Source of the DNA: Actinacidiphila yeochonensis CN732
Lineage (GTDB): Bacteria; Actinomycetota; Actinomycetes; Streptomycetales; Streptomycetaceae
Assembly (NCBI RefSeq): GCF_000745345.1
Contig: NZ_JQNR01000003.1
Coordinates: 682,001 to 746,000 of the forward strand
DNA length: 64,000 nucleotides
Direction: 5' to 3'
Under the pieces are notes generated by a model. The model saw nothing but the letters and a program-made list of their open reading frames with translations. It did not search any database and was not told the DNA's origin. Below, in pieces: positions 63,255 to 64,000 of the stretch. A program made the translations under genes and the position numbers. How positions within the stretch are numbered: the first letter of the stretch is position 1; each line of letters opens with the position of its first letter.

Positions 63255-64000
63255 GCGACACCGCGGAGAACACCCCCAAGGGCGCCCCCGGCAGTGCCCC
63301 GGACAACGCCCCTGTCGCCGCCGCCCCCGGCGCCGCCCCGGCCGCGGGCGGTGCGAAGGCGGCGGGTCCCGGCTCCGGTCCCCGGCCCGGCCCCGGAGCC
63401 GGAGCCGTTCCGGGCGGCAGGCCGCCCGTGCGGCGCGGCCCGGCCCCGATGGGCGGCCCGGGCCGCTTCATGAGCGGCGGCCCGGTCGAGCGGTCCATCG
63501 ACTTCAAGGGCTCGCTGCGGCGGCTGCTGGGCCTGGCCCGCCCGGACCGGCTGTGGCTCTGCCTGGTGCTGCTGCTGGGCACGGGGAGCGTGGCCCTGTC
63601 GGTGACCGGGCCGCGCATCCTCGGCCACGCCACCGACCTGGTCTTCGCCGGGGTGATCGGCCGGCAGGTCCACGGCACGAGCAAGCAGCAGGCGTTGGAG
63701 TACCTGCGGGCGCACGGCCAAGGCGCCGTCGCCGACGTGCTCTCGGGTGTCGACTTCACCCCGGGCCACGGCATGGACTTCCACGTCATCGGCGGCGTGC
63801 TGCTGCTGGCGCTGGGCGTCTACCTGGCCTCGGCGGCGCTGAGCGTGTTCGCGATGCGCACCTCCACGAAGGTCGTCAACCGGCTGGTGTTCCGGCTGCG
63901 CCGGGACGTCGAGGCCAAGCTGGCGCGGCTGCCGCTGTCCTACTTCGACCAGCAGGCGCGCGGCGAGGTGCTCAGCCGCGCCACCAACGACATCGACAAC
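63251..64000 (+). CDS. Second ABC exporter subunit (cut by window end)
   Basis: The frame begins at GTG 63251 (overlap of 4 nt with the previous stop) and is open to the window end, 250 codons. A long Pro/Ala/Gly N-terminal extension of about 75 residues precedes the first membrane helices (LWLCLVLLLGTGSVALSVTGP). It then shows RLPLSYFDQQARGEVLSRATND, the coupling segment of exporter membrane domains. The ATPase is outside the window and should carry the canonical catalytic site. Confidence 0.92.
   Translation, partial: MSDTAENTPKGAPGSAPDNAPVAAAPGAAPAAGGAKAAGPGSGPRPGPGAGAVPGGRPPVRRGPAPMGGPGRFMSGGPVERSIDFKGSLRRLLGLARPDRLWLCLVLLLGTGSVALSVTGPRILGHATDLVFAGVIGRQVHGTSKQQALEYLRAHGQGAVADVLSGVDFTPGHGMDFHVIGGVLLLALGVYLASAALSVFAMRTSTKVVNRLVFRLRRDVEAKLARLPLSYFDQQARGEVLSRATNDIDN

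Overview
The window is about 64 kb of very GC-rich actinobacterial chromosome with strong GC3 bias, GTG starts and many leaderless genes. The gene content and local order point to Streptomyces or a close relative. Diagnostic blocks are aceE next to a DUF3052 gene, an AhpE-type peroxiredoxin and a ter cluster, and a PucR-type regulator directly upstream of fabD-fabH-acpP-fabF. Most of the sequence is ordinary streptomycete chromosome. The less usual parts lie at 0.9-5 kb, 6.4-7.5 kb, 13.7-23.3 kb and 48.6-58.1 kb.

Layout. 0-5.2 kb: a truncated DedA protein, a family 2B encapsulin shell with an inserted cyclic-nucleotide-binding domain and no adjacent cargo gene, a DUF4239 membrane protein and a Pro-rich surface protein. 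5.4-12.1 kb: a lipoprotein, a lower-GC islet beside tRNA-Val, a coiled-coil protein, a divergent LysR/MFS pair and an FmdB zinc ribbon. 12.3-13.7 kb: an O-methyltransferase and a P-loop kinase. 13.7-23.3 kb: a tellurite/stress (ter) module with an aldolase, a fused phosphoribosyltransferase/PELOTA protein, a HAD phosphatase, a DUF475 (TerC-like) protein and four TerD-superfamily proteins. 23.4-34.7 kb: peroxiredoxin, DUF3052, aceE, a DUF1023 hydrolase, DUF4429, a MerR/aldo-keto reductase pair, a serine hydrolase and a pirin. 34.8-40 kb: fasR-fabD-fabH-acpP-fabF. 40-48.5 kb: an NAD-dependent dehydrogenase, DUF3145, ohr, two membrane/regulatory proteins and the efeUOB iron-uptake operon with an iron-box-like promoter.

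48.6-57.1 kb is the most interesting locus. It is a tightly overlapping minus-strand operon encoding (in order of transcription) a trypsin-fold protein that has lost its catalytic triad, a PknG-like kinase with zinc ribbons, a von Willebrand A protein ending in a zinc ribbon, and a membrane protein that looks like mycobacterial GlnX and GlnH joined in one chain. I read it as a ligand-sensing kinase pathway. The last part holds an exonuclease remnant, tRNA-Met, two identical tRNA-Asn genes, a YtxH-like protein, an FGGY sugar kinase and a heterodimeric ABC exporter cut by the window end.

Two window-wide patterns matter for annotation. At least five genes (3602-5169, 18876-19870, 43419-44221, 50878-52339, 55165-57137) are broken by a single-base shift at or near a short G/C run, and each is restored by adding or removing one base. 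I have listed them as whole genes. Ten starts have a TAnnnT -10 element exactly 6-7 nt upstream, so they are predicted to be leaderless.
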